From Lachnospiraceae bacterium (GTDB lineage Bacteria; Bacillota; Clostridia; Lachnospirales; Lachnospiraceae): a stretch of 64,000 nt of DNA. Under the pieces are notes generated by a model. It did no database searches. It was not told the DNA's origin and saw only the letters and a program-made list of their open reading frames with translations. Below are positions 43,289 to 51,828 of the stretch, in pieces. The stretch's first letter is position 1, and every line of letters starts with the position of its first letter. The stretch covers positions 1-64,000 of the forward strand of contig FUZG01000001.1 of the NCBI GenBank assembly GCA_900168235.1. Direction: 5' to 3'. Made by a program: the position numbers and the translations under genes.

Positions 43289-43666
43289 TCAGATATCTGC
43301 CTTCCAAAGACCGTGAAGATTGCAGTACTCGTATGCAGAAACCGCTTTCTCGCCGTCTGTGAGTACAAAAGTAGCCTCCGGCTTTTCACCCGGTTTCAGA
43401 TCCTTCTTCTGGAATCCCTTTGTGGTCTCGAGGATGATCCACTGGATATAGTGCTCATCAAGCATAGGGTGATCAACACTTCCAACCTTAACAGTCACTG
43501 TTGAGCCATCTACAGTAACCACAGGAACATGCTTCTCGGTTGCGCCGTCAGAAGTATTGCCCTTAAGCTCAGTCATTTCCTCACCGCAGCACTTCGGTGT
43601 GCAAGGTTTCTTTTCGTCAACGAAAACAACAAAGTTACCACACTTCATACATCTGTAAAACTGCAT
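43289..43666 (-). CDS. dfx: Desulfoferrodoxin (superoxide reductase)
   Basis: 125 residues. The N-terminal desulforedoxin domain carries the C6-x2-C9 and C26-C27 iron ligands; the superoxide-reductase centre has the histidines of EKHVP, DHPM and DEHYIQW and the Cys/His of EYCNLHGLW. It reduces superoxide to hydrogen peroxide without making O2, the usual strategy in anaerobes. It is 29 bases after the rubrerythrin gene, and the pair forms an oxidative-stress operon. AGGAGG precedes ATG. Confidence 0.95.
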   Translation of the reverse strand: MQFYRCMKCGNFVVFVDEKKPCTPKCCGEEMTELKGNTSDGATEKHVPVVTVDGSTVTVKVGSVDHPMLDEHYIQWIILETTKGFQKKDLKPGEKPEATFVLTDGEKAVSAYEYCNLHGLWKADI

Positions 43667-43695
43667 ATAGATTCCTCCTGATTTATATTTGATAT

Positions 43696-44244
43696 TTAAA
43701 ACTCTTCTGACTTTATCTCAAAGTATGCCTTCGGATGAGCGCATACCGGACAAACCTCCGGCGCCTTTGTTCCTACGATGATATGTCCGCAGTTCCTGCA
43801 CTCCCATACCTTGACTTCACTCTTCTCGAAAACTTCCTTATTTTCAACATTCTTTAGAAGCTCTCTGTATCTCTCTTCATGGTGCTTCTCAATCTCAGCT
43901 ACCATGCGGAACTTTGCAGCAAGTGCCGGGAAACCCTCTTTTTCAGCAGTCTCTGCAAACTCAGCGTACATATCTGTCCACTCGTAGTTTTCTCCATCTG
44001 CCGCATCAGAAAGATTCTCTGCAGTATCTCCGATACCGTTCAGTTCCTTGAACCAGATCTTTGCATGCTCTTTCTCATTGTCAGCTGTTTTAAGGAACAT
44101 TGCAGCGATCTGCTCGTAACCTTCTTTCTTAGCCTTTGATGCAAAATAGGTATACTTGTTTCTTGCCTGAGACTCTCCTGCAAATGCAGCCAGCAGATTC
44201 TTCTCAGTCTGAGTTCCTGCGTAAGGGTTTGTTCTTTCAGCCAT
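43696..44244 (-). CDS. rbr: Rubrerythrin
   Basis: 182 residues: a ferritin-like four-helix di-iron domain ([28 protein letters not shown]) and a C-terminal rubredoxin-type iron site, ECRNCGHII ... EVCPVCAHP. It reduces hydrogen peroxide to water using NAD(P)H-derived electrons, complementing the superoxide reductase encoded downstream. AAAGGAGG lies before ATG. The promoter region carries two inverted repeats. Complete and typical in length. Confidence 0.95.
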   Translation of the reverse strand: MAERTNPYAGTQTEKNLLAAFAGESQARNKYTYFASKAKKEGYEQIAAMFLKTADNEKEHAKIWFKELNGIGDTAENLSDAADGENYEWTDMYAEFAETAEKEGFPALAAKFRMVAEIEKHHEERYRELLKNVENKEVFEKSEVKVWECRNCGHIIVGTKAPEVCPVCAHPKAYFEIKSEEF

Positions 44245-44254
44245 GATTCCTCCT

Positions 44255-44286
44255 TTGATGTGTGCATCAAGTTCTAAAATTAGAAC
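44255..44286 (-). promoter_or_regulatory. Two inverted repeats before rbr
   Basis: TTGATG-TGTG-CATCAA (44255-44270) and, directly adjoining, GTTCTAA-AA-TTAGAAC (44271-44286). The second is a perfect 16-bp palindrome and a good operator candidate for an oxidative-stress regulator; it does not match the PerR box TTATAAT-N-ATTATAA well. Confidence 0.5.
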
Positions 44287-44423
44287 AAATAGTCAAATCC
44301 CCTCCGGTTGTTATATCGACAATTTTTTGTATTTTCATAGCTCCCCGGCACGATTAAACTCGTTATTTTTCCGTATACATAATACATTTTATATCCTTTT
44401 GCCCTATTCATCAGAAAATTTGT

Positions 44424-44431
44424 GCCGATAT
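44424..44431 (+). promoter_or_regulatory. Possible sigma-28 -10 element
   Basis: Exact GCCGATAT, the chemotaxis sigma -10, about 110 bases before the chemoreceptor start, but no TAAA -35 at the proper distance. Confidence 0.25.
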
Positions 44432-44538
44432 AGATAACAGGATGTAATGTACATAAAACGTGCGATTTATTGTACAAAGGTTGCAGTTCAGACAAATCCA
44501 AAAATGATCAGACCGCAATCTGCACAGGAGGGGTAAAA

Positions 44539-46548
44539 ATGAGTAAAGAAAAAAATCAACCTAAAAAAAGAGGAAGTATCAGTACCGTGCTTCTGACGAT
44601 CCTTCTGCCTATAACCGCTCTCGGAATAGCCGTCATCATCTTTTTCCTGGTCGGACAGGCACAGACTCAGATCCTTGATCTAACAAAAGAAAACCTCATA
44701 TCTGAAACAAGCGAAAACGCCAACAAGATCGGCGTTAATTTCAAGATGCTCACAGCAAAATTCGGACAGTACGCAGACACTCTGGAAAATGTGCATTTTG
44801 AAGACCACGATGCAATACTTGAATATATCAAACCATCAGTCTCCTATCAGCCGATCGAAAACTCAGGTATCTATCTCGGTTTCCCTGATGACAGTTACCT
44901 TTTCGCAAACGGAACTGTTCAGGCTGATACATGGAAACCAACCGAACGTGATTGGTATAAAGAAGGTATCAAACATGAAACCTTTGTAAACTATTCTCCT
45001 TACAAAGATTCATCAACCAACGAATGGTGCATCACATATTCCCGCAAGGTCGATTTCAATAATGCCGAACCCGGTGTTATGGGTATGGATATCACTCTTA
45101 CAACCATCCTTAATACCACTGCCGAGATCAAACCTATGGAAGCCGGCGATTCTTTCATCGTTGACGATGCCGGATATCTCATCGCCTATAACGATGAAGC
45201 AAAGATCGGAACATCCTTTAAGGAGTCCGACCCTACTCTTTATGCGCTTTTCACTGCAGGTATTGACGGCGTTGGAGAAAATCGCGGGTCCGACGGAAAA
45301 CTATATTACGTAGCAACAGCTCCTATACCGGGAACAACATGGACTCTCATATCCTCCGTACCTGAAAAGCACATTTTTGCTAAGATAAATAAATTCAGAG
45401 CTATTGCATTATCCATGATGGTATTCATAATCGCAGTACTCGTTGTTGCGATCCTTATTACCGTAAATCGCGTGATCAAAACTCCGCTGCACGGTCTCTC
45501 AGAACAGATCACAACCCTTGCAACAGGAGACTTCACAGTTCAGCTTCCTAAGGGAAAGAATAATGAGATCGGACTCATTCAGGATGAGCTGAAGATCTTT
45601 ATTGAAAAAATGCGGAAAGCAATGTCACGTATCCAGAACAGCGCTTCACAGTTACAGACAGAAGCCGCTGACAGCCGTGAGATCGCTGCCGCAATGACCG
45701 GAGAGACACAGGAACAGTCGCATTCAGTCTCACAGATCCGCGATGCACTGTCAGGTATCTCAAATGCAGTAACAGAGATCGCAAACGATGCAACCTCTCT
45801 TGCCGGCGCTGTAGCAGATCTTACAGAACAGAGTAACGATGCGGGATCTATAGCAGGACAGCTCATCACAAGCGCCGATGCAGGAAAGACCGACATGAAG
45901 GCTGTAGCACGCAGTATGGATGATATCAGCAATTCCATGGATGACATGAACACTTCTGTCATCACAGTCGGCGAATCTGCAGCAAAGATAAACGACATCA
46001 TCGAGATGATAAGCTCCATTGCAGATCAGACAAATCTCCTGTCCCTGAACGCTTCCATCGAAGCCGCAAGAGCCGGAGAAGCAGGTCGCGGATTTGCAGT
46101 AGTTGCCAGCGAGATCGCAGCTCTTGCAACGAGCAGTGCAGAATCTTCACAGAAGATCGCAGCGATCATCACAGATATCACGAGGCAGATACAGGATCTT
46201 TCTGATAAGTCAAAGGCAAATGTTGATACCATCGAAAAGAGTAACAAGGCTGTAATGACTGCCGAAGAAACCTTTGCAAAGCTCGTAACAGGTCTTGAAA
46301 ATGTAGGCGAAGCAATGAAGGGTATCGATGACAAGATGATAAGTGTTGACGAGATCGCATCAAATCTCGCAGCTATTTCCGAAGAACAGTCTGCAAGCAC
46401 GCAGGAGATCCTTGCCACAGTTGAACATCTGTCTGACAGTGCAGATCAGATCGCTCAGAGCAGCCATGATGTAGACAATGGTGCAAACACTGTTTCCTCC
46501 TCCGCTACAGACATCGCTAATGACCTGTCAGTCTTCAAGATCGACTGA
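44539..46548 (+). CDS. Methyl-accepting chemotaxis protein
   Basis: 669 residues. Short charged N terminus, first helix (about 18-40), an extracellular dCache-type sensor (about 40-295) with [12 protein letters not shown] and [20 protein letters not shown], second helix, HAMP, and the conserved signalling tip [21 protein letters not shown] 44539 is chosen for AGGAGGGG just upstream; 23 earlier codons lack a ribosome binding site. The YSPYKDSS segment is typical of dCache ligands such as amino acids or amines; exact ligand unknown. Followed by a moderate terminator. Confidence 0.9.
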   Translation: MSKEKNQPKKRGSISTVLLTILLPITALGIAVIIFFLVGQAQTQILDLTKENLISETSENANKIGVNFKMLTAKFGQYADTLENVHFEDHDAILEYIKPSVSYQPIENSGIYLGFPDDSYLFANGTVQADTWKPTERDWYKEGIKHETFVNYSPYKDSSTNEWCITYSRKVDFNNAEPGVMGMDITLTTILNTTAEIKPMEAGDSFIVDDAGYLIAYNDEAKIGTSFKESDPTLYALFTAGIDGVGENRGSDGKLYYVATAPIPGTTWTLISSVPEKHIFAKINKFRAIALSMMVFIIAVLVVAILITVNRVIKTPLHGLSEQITTLATGDFTVQLPKGKNNEIGLIQDELKIFIEKMRKAMSRIQNSASQLQTEAADSREIAAAMTGETQEQSHSVSQIRDALSGISNAVTEIANDATSLAGAVADLTEQSNDAGSIAGQLITSADAGKTDMKAVARSMDDISNSMDDMNTSVITVGESAAKINDIIEMISSIADQTNLLSLNASIEAARAGEAGRGFAVVASEIAALATSSAESSQKIAAIITDITRQIQDLSDKSKANVDTIEKSNKAVMTAEETFAKLVTGLENVGEAMKGIDDKMISVDEIASNLAAISEEQSASTQEILATVEHLSDSADQIAQSSHDVDNGANTVSSSATDIANDLSVFKID

Positions 46549-46578
46549 TCATAATACAAACTACCTTTCCTTTCTTTT

Positions 46579-46612
46579 GAGGGCGCCGGTCTTAAGCCGG
46601 CGTTCTCTTGCA
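46579..46612 (+). terminator. Moderate terminator after the chemoreceptor
   Basis: 11-bp stem GAGGGCGCCGG/CCGGCGTTCTC with two G-T pairs; only TTG follows. Confidence 0.5.
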
Positions 46613-46648
46613 TAAGTGACAATATTTCAACAGGCAAGGAGGCACAGC

Positions 46649-47557
46649 ATGCAGATCTATCATTATTGCAGTCTTGAAACACTGAATGCAATCCTTAAGC
46701 ACAAGACTTTGAGGCTCACAAACATTCTTAACTCTAATGATTCTGCTGAGATCGCGTGGATCACGCGCTACCTCGATGCCGCCTTTGCCAAGTGCTACCG
46801 TGAAGCAAGCGATCAACTGAGAAAATATATATCTCCGATCACGCTTGAAGGTTTTGTGCGTCTTTTCACCGACGAATTTTTTAACGACCGCTACTCCGTA
46901 TATCGATTTTATGTAACATGCTTTTCTGACGGAGGGGATGTCCTGAGCCAGTGGCGAGGCTATGCCGATGACGGTAAAGGTGTATCCATCGGATTTGATG
47001 CGGATATGCTTAAAAAAATCTGCTCGGTAAAGACTCCCGAAGGACGAAAGCAGGTTTCACTGCATCACATCATCTATTCTGAAGATGCACAGAAAAAGAA
47101 AGCCGACAAACTGATCGCAGCACTTTTTAGTCAGCTTGAAAAGCTTTTTGCAGATGTTACGACAGAGCAGGAAGCATTGGAATATAACGACGAGGTGCTG
47201 GAAGTTTTTGAGAACACTTTCCTTACTCTCTTCCAAAACTCCGTTTATATGAAAAACCCGTTCTTCCACGAAGAACGGGAGATCCGTATGTGCTATTTTG
47301 TGCTGAAAAACCATATGGCAAAGGAAAACCTCCCTCTCGCCTTTGATACACGGCTCTTCAACTACAACTACTACGTAAAAGAGAACCAGTTGGTTTCATA
47401 TGTGGACTTTGATTTTTCATCCTGTATCGACAAGATAATCCGTGAACTGGTAATAGGCCCTAAGTGCATAACCAATATCGAAAGCATGAACTACTATCTC
47501 CACACTTTCGGAATAACCGACTGCACCATAAGAAAATCTGCCGGAACATACAGATAA
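46649..47557 (+). CDS. DUF2971 protein
   Basis: 302 residues, cytosolic. The order YHYCSLETLNAILKHKTLRLTNI, then CFSDGGDVLSQWRGYADDGKGVSIGF, is the DUF2971 pattern (function unknown; members occur singly and near mobile or defence genes). ATG 46649 is chosen for AGGAGG six bases upstream. It lies after a chemoreceptor terminator and converges on the sugar ABC operon, 3 bases from the small membrane protein stop. No mobile-element signs nearby. Confidence 0.75.
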   Translation: MQIYHYCSLETLNAILKHKTLRLTNILNSNDSAEIAWITRYLDAAFAKCYREASDQLRKYISPITLEGFVRLFTDEFFNDRYSVYRFYVTCFSDGGDVLSQWRGYADDGKGVSIGFDADMLKKICSVKTPEGRKQVSLHHIIYSEDAQKKKADKLIAALFSQLEKLFADVTTEQEALEYNDEVLEVFENTFLTLFQNSVYMKNPFFHEEREIRMCYFVLKNHMAKENLPLAFDTRLFNYNYYVKENQLVSYVDFDFSSCIDKIIRELVIGPKCITNIESMNYYLHTFGITDCTIRKSAGTYR

Positions 47558-47560
47558 ACT

Positions 47561-47674
47561 CTAATCCTTAAACAGACTGCGGATTATGGAGATAATATTC
47601 CAGACAGATCCCCATATCTGCCACACTAAAAGAAGCAACAATGCTATCGAGATAATGCTCAGTATAATAATCAT
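47561..47674 (-). CDS. Small single-helix membrane protein at the end of the ABC operon
   Basis: 37 residues, start ATG 47674 behind a full AGGAGGATAAGG ribosome binding site, 13 bases after the preceding ATPase stop. The sequence is one hydrophobic helix (MIIILSIISIALLLLLV) then a short amphipathic tail with two Trp and a basic end (RSLFKD). It is too short for standard gene finders; a longer frame in the same phase covers the same end but lacks a start signal. It may be a small regulatory or accessory subunit of the transporter. Confidence 0.6.
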   Translation of the reverse strand: MIIILSIISIALLLLLVWQIWGSVWNIISIIRSLFKD

Positions 47675-47687
47675 CCTTATCCTCCTG

Positions 47688-48809
47688 TCAGGCTTTCTCT
47701 CGTATCCTGTCGCCTGTTTCGATGTCAAAGAGATGAGTCTTTTCACCGCGCACTTCGAGCTTAATGATGTCTCCTCTCTTATACCGTTTTTCATCTTCGG
47801 TAATGAGCATCATTAGAACATCACCTACACGGATGCCTATCCTTCTCTCATCACCGAGATTTTCAAATGTTGCGATCTCCTCCGGCGTTCCCTTGGAATC
47901 CGCCCCGCCGATCATCACATCCATAGGACGTACACCCATCCTGCACCTGAATCCATCGCTCACAACGCTGTAATATCTTTTAGGAACAGCTATCTGTAAG
48001 TTAGAACCATCAAATGTAAAGAAAAATGTACCATCTTTATTGATTATGGTAGTAGTCATAATGTTCATTGGAGGCTCGCCGATAAAAGAAGCAACAAATT
48101 CGTTTGCCGGATCGTCATACACTTCTGTCGGTGTACCAAACTGCTGGAGCACTCCAAAATTTATGATAGCGATCTTGTCCGCGAGAGACATTGCTTCCAA
48201 CTGATCATGAGTCACATAGACCGTGGTGCACTTTATCTTGTTTATAAGACGCTTTATTTCAACACGCATTGCCTGACGGGCTTTTCCGTCAAGATGAGAC
48301 AGCGGTTCATCCATAAGAAGGAGCTCCGGCTCACGGATTATCGCTCTAGCGATATTCACTCTCTGTTTCTGTCCGCCGGAAAGCTTTACAGGCATCTTAT
48401 CAAGTATGTCATCTATCTGCATTAGCGGCGCAAGCTCCCGCACCTTTTTATCGATAGTTTCTTTATCCACACCTTTCGCCCTGAGGTTAAATGCAACATT
48501 TCCATATACGTTAAGCGGCGGATACATGGCATAGTCTTCAAAGGCGAGACCTATATTTCTGTCTTTAGGATGCAGGTCATTTACAAGTCTTTCGCCTATA
48601 TAGATCTTTCCGTCCGTTATCTCTTCGAGTCCTGCTATCATCCGCAGAGTCGTGGTTTTTCCGCATCCGGAGGGACCGAGCAGTGCTATAAATTCTCCAT
48701 GCTCACACACGAGGTTCAGGTCCTTTACTGCAAAATCATTCTTTATTTTTTTCTTTTTTCCGGAATTGTCATATCTTTTATAAAGATGCTCCAGTGTCAG
48801 ACCTGCCAT
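47688..48809 (-). CDS. Sugar/polyol ABC transporter ATPase, second copy
   Basis: 373 residues of the MalK/UgpC class. Walker A GPSGCGKT (45-52), signature LSGGQ, Walker B LLMDEPLSHLD, and an OB-type regulatory C-terminal domain. The Q-loop reads AFEDYAMYP, with Glu where nearly all homologues have Gln. Its ATG overlaps the preceding ATPase stop by one base. Two different ATPases in one operon suggest a heterodimer, as in the GlpS/GlpT glycerol transporter. Confidence 0.88.
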   Translation of the reverse strand: MAGLTLEHLYKRYDNSGKKKKIKNDFAVKDLNLVCEHGEFIALLGPSGCGKTTTLRMIAGLEEITDGKIYIGERLVNDLHPKDRNIGLAFEDYAMYPPLNVYGNVAFNLRAKGVDKETIDKKVRELAPLMQIDDILDKMPVKLSGGQKQRVNIARAIIREPELLLMDEPLSHLDGKARQAMRVEIKRLINKIKCTTVYVTHDQLEAMSLADKIAIINFGVLQQFGTPTEVYDDPANEFVASFIGEPPMNIMTTTIINKDGTFFFTFDGSNLQIAVPKRYYSVVSDGFRCRMGVRPMDVMIGGADSKGTPEEIATFENLGDERRIGIRVGDVLMMLITEDEKRYKRGDIIKLEVRGEKTHLFDIETGDRIREKA

Positions 48810-49972
48810 TATTTTTCCTCCTGAGATGCTGCAAATGCTGTAAAACCTGCCTCATCATAGCGAATTATATAATCCTTTGTCTCCGCATCAAAAAACATCG
48901 CATGATCTATCTCAAGTCTGATATAGATTTCACTGTCGATAGCCACATTTAATCCGTTCGGAGCTATCATCCGTAGCTGGAACCCTCCACATTCAGCGAC
49001 AATAACAGACTTATTTCCGATACTTTCATAACTGTATACCGTAGTCTTAAAATAACCTTCCTTTGGTTCAAATGAATACTTCACATTTTGAGGACGTATA
49101 CCGCAGTCAACATTCTCCAGCCGGAGGTCATGAAGCTTTGAATAAACCCCCTCATCATACGGAAGATCAACTGAGATCCTTTCACCATTTACATCAAAAT
49201 CCAGAATATATTTATTTGACCCTACGAGTGGTCTTGCGGTAAAAATATTGATCTCCGGTTCTCCCATGAGCTGAGCCGTAAACTCATTACACGGCATGTA
49301 ATAAATCTCATCACCCGTGCCTATCTGAACGATTTTCCCTTTATTTATGATCGCGATCCTGTCTCCCAGTGCCATGGCTTCCATAAAATCATGTGTCACA
49401 TAGATACATGTCGAACCGAGATTTTCCTGCATTTCTTTAAGCTCGGTACGCATAGAATTTCTAAGTTTTGCATCGAGATGCGCGAGCGGCTCATCCATCA
49501 GAAATACATTTGGTTCGCGGACAAGCGCACGACCCATGGCAACTCTCTGCTTCTGTCCGTTTGATAACTGGCCCGGAAGACGTTCAAGCAGATTATCCAT
49601 CTTCATCACACCCGCTGCCCACTCAATTCTCTTCTTTATCTCAGCTTCATCAGTTTTATAGAGCTTACTCCTAAGCGCCGATGCCATATTGTCATAAACC
49701 GTCATCTGCGGATACAGCGCATAATTTTCAAAAACCATCGCCACATTCCTATGCGCCGGATCTGTAAGATTCATAATATTGTCATCAAACGAGATCATTC
49801 CTTCTTCCGGCATAGAGATGCCTGCGATACAGTTAAGGATCGTTGTTTTTCCTGCCCCCGCAGGACCGAACAATACAAAAAATTCCTTATCTTTAACGTC
49901 TATCGTCACCCCGTCAAGTGCCCTTACTTTTCCAAAGGTTTTTCTGACATTTTCAATCTTTATTCTAGCCAT
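48809..49972 (-). CDS. Sugar/polyol ABC transporter ATPase, first copy
   Basis: 387 residues. Walker A GPAGAGKT (36-43), H-loop VTHDFMEA and the MalK-type C-terminal domain are intact, but the signature is LSNGQ rather than LSGGQ, and the Q-loop is VFENYALYP with Glu for Gln. It may be the weaker partner of a heterodimeric ATPase with the protein encoded next. 8 bases after the MalG-type permease gene. Confidence 0.88.
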   Translation of the reverse strand: MARIKIENVRKTFGKVRALDGVTIDVKDKEFFVLFGPAGAGKTTILNCIAGISMPEEGMISFDDNIMNLTDPAHRNVAMVFENYALYPQMTVYDNMASALRSKLYKTDEAEIKKRIEWAAGVMKMDNLLERLPGQLSNGQKQRVAMGRALVREPNVFLMDEPLAHLDAKLRNSMRTELKEMQENLGSTCIYVTHDFMEAMALGDRIAIINKGKIVQIGTGDEIYYMPCNEFTAQLMGEPEINIFTARPLVGSNKYILDFDVNGERISVDLPYDEGVYSKLHDLRLENVDCGIRPQNVKYSFEPKEGYFKTTVYSYESIGNKSVIVAECGGFQLRMIAPNGLNVAIDSEIYIRLEIDHAMFFDAETKDYIIRYDEAGFTAFAASQEEK

Positions 49973-49980
49973 AGCTCTCC

Positions 49981-50805
49981 TTATCCTTTCACGGCACCAA
50001 AGCTAAGTCCACGAACCAGATGTTTCTGGATACACAATGCAAATATCACAGCAGGCAGTGCCGATACTGTGGATGCCACCGCAAGCTGTCCGTAATGAGC
50101 ACTGTCCGTACCCAGATATTTCATGATGGCGACAGTTACCGGATACACTTTATTGCTGGATAATATCAGAGGAAAAGTAAACGAGTTCCACGCAAAGATA
50201 AAAGCAAGAAGTGCCGACGATACGAGTCCCGGCTTTATAAGAGGTACAAGCATCTTGAAAAAGATCTGATACCAGCTGTACCCGTCAACCTGCGCAGCGT
50301 ACTCGATCTCAACAGAAATATCTTCAAAATATCCCCTGACGACCCATATAAGGAGCGGCAGCGATATAAGCTGATAAACCCATATGAGACCAAGATAACT
50401 GTCATAGAGACCAATTTTCTGATAGATCATGAAAAGAGGAAGAACAACGAGGATCTCCGGCGCAAACTTATACGAAAGTATCTGAAAAGCAAGTTCTTCT
50501 TTTCTCGGAAAGCTGTATCTTGCAAGAGCATATGCCGCAGGAACTCCGACAATTATGGATACAAGCACTGCTCCACCCGATACAATGACACTATCAAGGA
50601 TATATCTTCCGTAATCGGATCTCAGGAGAACCTCCTGATAATTGGATAATGTAGGATGAAATGCAAATGTTGTCGTAAACACTTCTGTGTCGGACTTAAA
50701 AGAAATGAGCACCATCCAGACAAGAGGAAACAATGCAAAGACGGCATAGATCAGCAGCAAAAAATTCATGAGTATATTCAGTGCTTTTTGTTTTCCGGTC
50801 TTCAT
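49981..50805 (-). CDS. Sugar/polyol ABC permease, MalG type
   Basis: 274 residues with six helices and the EAA loop around YAAQVDGYSWYQIFFKMLVPLIKPG, the contact to an ATPase. CUT1 family (MalG/UgpE). 12 bases after the MalF-type gene. A GGGGAG lies before ATG. Partner of the preceding permease to form a heterodimeric pore. Confidence 0.9.
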   Translation of the reverse strand: MKTGKQKALNILMNFLLLIYAVFALFPLVWMVLISFKSDTEVFTTTFAFHPTLSNYQEVLLRSDYGRYILDSVIVSGGAVLVSIIVGVPAAYALARYSFPRKEELAFQILSYKFAPEILVVLPLFMIYQKIGLYDSYLGLIWVYQLISLPLLIWVVRGYFEDISVEIEYAAQVDGYSWYQIFFKMLVPLIKPGLVSSALLAFIFAWNSFTFPLILSSNKVYPVTVAIMKYLGTDSAHYGQLAVASTVSALPAVIFALCIQKHLVRGLSFGAVKG

Positions 50806-50817
50806 TTTTCTCCCCCT

Positions 50818-51750
50818 TTAATCTTCCAGTCCCGCAGCCTGTTTCTGAGCAGCTCTCTGAAGATTTACGATACGTTTTGCAGCGATATTTATTATCAGCC
50901 ATAAAACCAGGATAAAAGGTATCGCCGCCCCAAATTTCTGGAACTTAAAGCCCTTCTGGTAAGCCGTGAGCGACAGGGACATAAGTGAATCTCCCGGGCC
51001 TCCCTTTGTGAGTGCAAAGATCACCGCATACTCCTGAAGCGCTGCCATAAGTCTAAAAAGCAGAGCGATATAGAGACTTGGCTTCAGCATCGGCAGAGTT
51101 AAATTCGTAAAATTAAACCATGCACTTCCGCCATCAATTTTTGCAGATTCAAAAGGAGATTTCGGAAGGGACTGAAGACCTGCCAGCACCAAAAGAATGA
51201 TAAACGCCGTATTTATCCATACGTCTATGATGACTACCGTCATAAGAGCAGTTCCCGGTGCCGCAGCCCAGGGAAAGTTATATACGCCAAACAGGTTCAG
51301 GAGCTTTTCAACAATTCCTACAGAACTATTCAGCATAAGCTGCCACACGATGGTAGCAGTTACAGGCGCGATCATGAGCGGGAATACCAGAAGTACACGG
51401 AGTACTTTTGACAGTCCGTTATTCAGGTTATTTAAGAGGAGCGCAACTCCGACACCTATCAGCATCTCAAGTGCAGTCGTGATGATGCCGTATAAAAGCG
51501 ATATCTTTACCGCTCCCCAAAATGAAGCATCACCCAGCATATTTACCCAGTTAGCTATGCCTATAAATTTATGACTCGGCAGCTTAAATGAATAATTTGT
51601 CAGAGAATACCATATCGCCATCATAAACGGGACCATGATACCGATAGTGATGATAAGCGAGGGCGCAACGATAAGATAAGGACGGACCCTCATTGAAAAC
51701 GGCACTTTATTCAGATCTGATCTATCGTTGTTTTTATTTTTTTCAGCCAT
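50818..51750 (-). CDS. Sugar/polyol ABC permease, MalF type
   Basis: 310 residues with six helices; EAA loop ESAKIDGGSAWFNFTNLTLPMLKP. CUT1 family (MalF/UgpA). ATG 51750 (MAEKNK) is chosen because it follows GAGGTAAAAAG; the frame runs 15 codons upstream across an intercistronic hairpin. Operon position between binding protein and second permease. Confidence 0.9.
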   Translation of the reverse strand: MAEKNKNNDRSDLNKVPFSMRVRPYLIVAPSLIITIGIMVPFMMAIWYSLTNYSFKLPSHKFIGIANWVNMLGDASFWGAVKISLLYGIITTALEMLIGVGVALLLNNLNNGLSKVLRVLLVFPLMIAPVTATIVWQLMLNSSVGIVEKLLNLFGVYNFPWAAAPGTALMTVVIIDVWINTAFIILLVLAGLQSLPKSPFESAKIDGGSAWFNFTNLTLPMLKPSLYIALLFRLMAALQEYAVIFALTKGGPGDSLMSLSLTAYQKGFKFQKFGAAIPFILVLWLIINIAAKRIVNLQRAAQKQAAGLED

Positions 51751-51769
51751 CTTTTTACCTCTTACCTCC

Positions 51770-51812
51770 CGCCCTAAAAGGGAAGGAAAAACCACCTCCT
51801 TCCCTTAAGGCG
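51770..51812 (-). promoter_or_regulatory. Intercistronic hairpin after the binding-protein gene
   Basis: Minus-strand arms CGCCTTAAGGGAAGGA and TCCTTCCCTTTTAGGGCG, a 16-bp stem with small imperfections, between the solute-binding protein and MalF genes. No T-run. Same position as the hairpin at 33569-33611. Confidence 0.6.
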
Positions 51813-51828
51813 AGTTAAAATTGAGCGC

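Noticed and set aside
44271-44286. PerR box
   Set aside because: The palindrome has GTTCTAA arms with a 2-base centre; PerR sites have TTATAAT arms with a 1-base centre.
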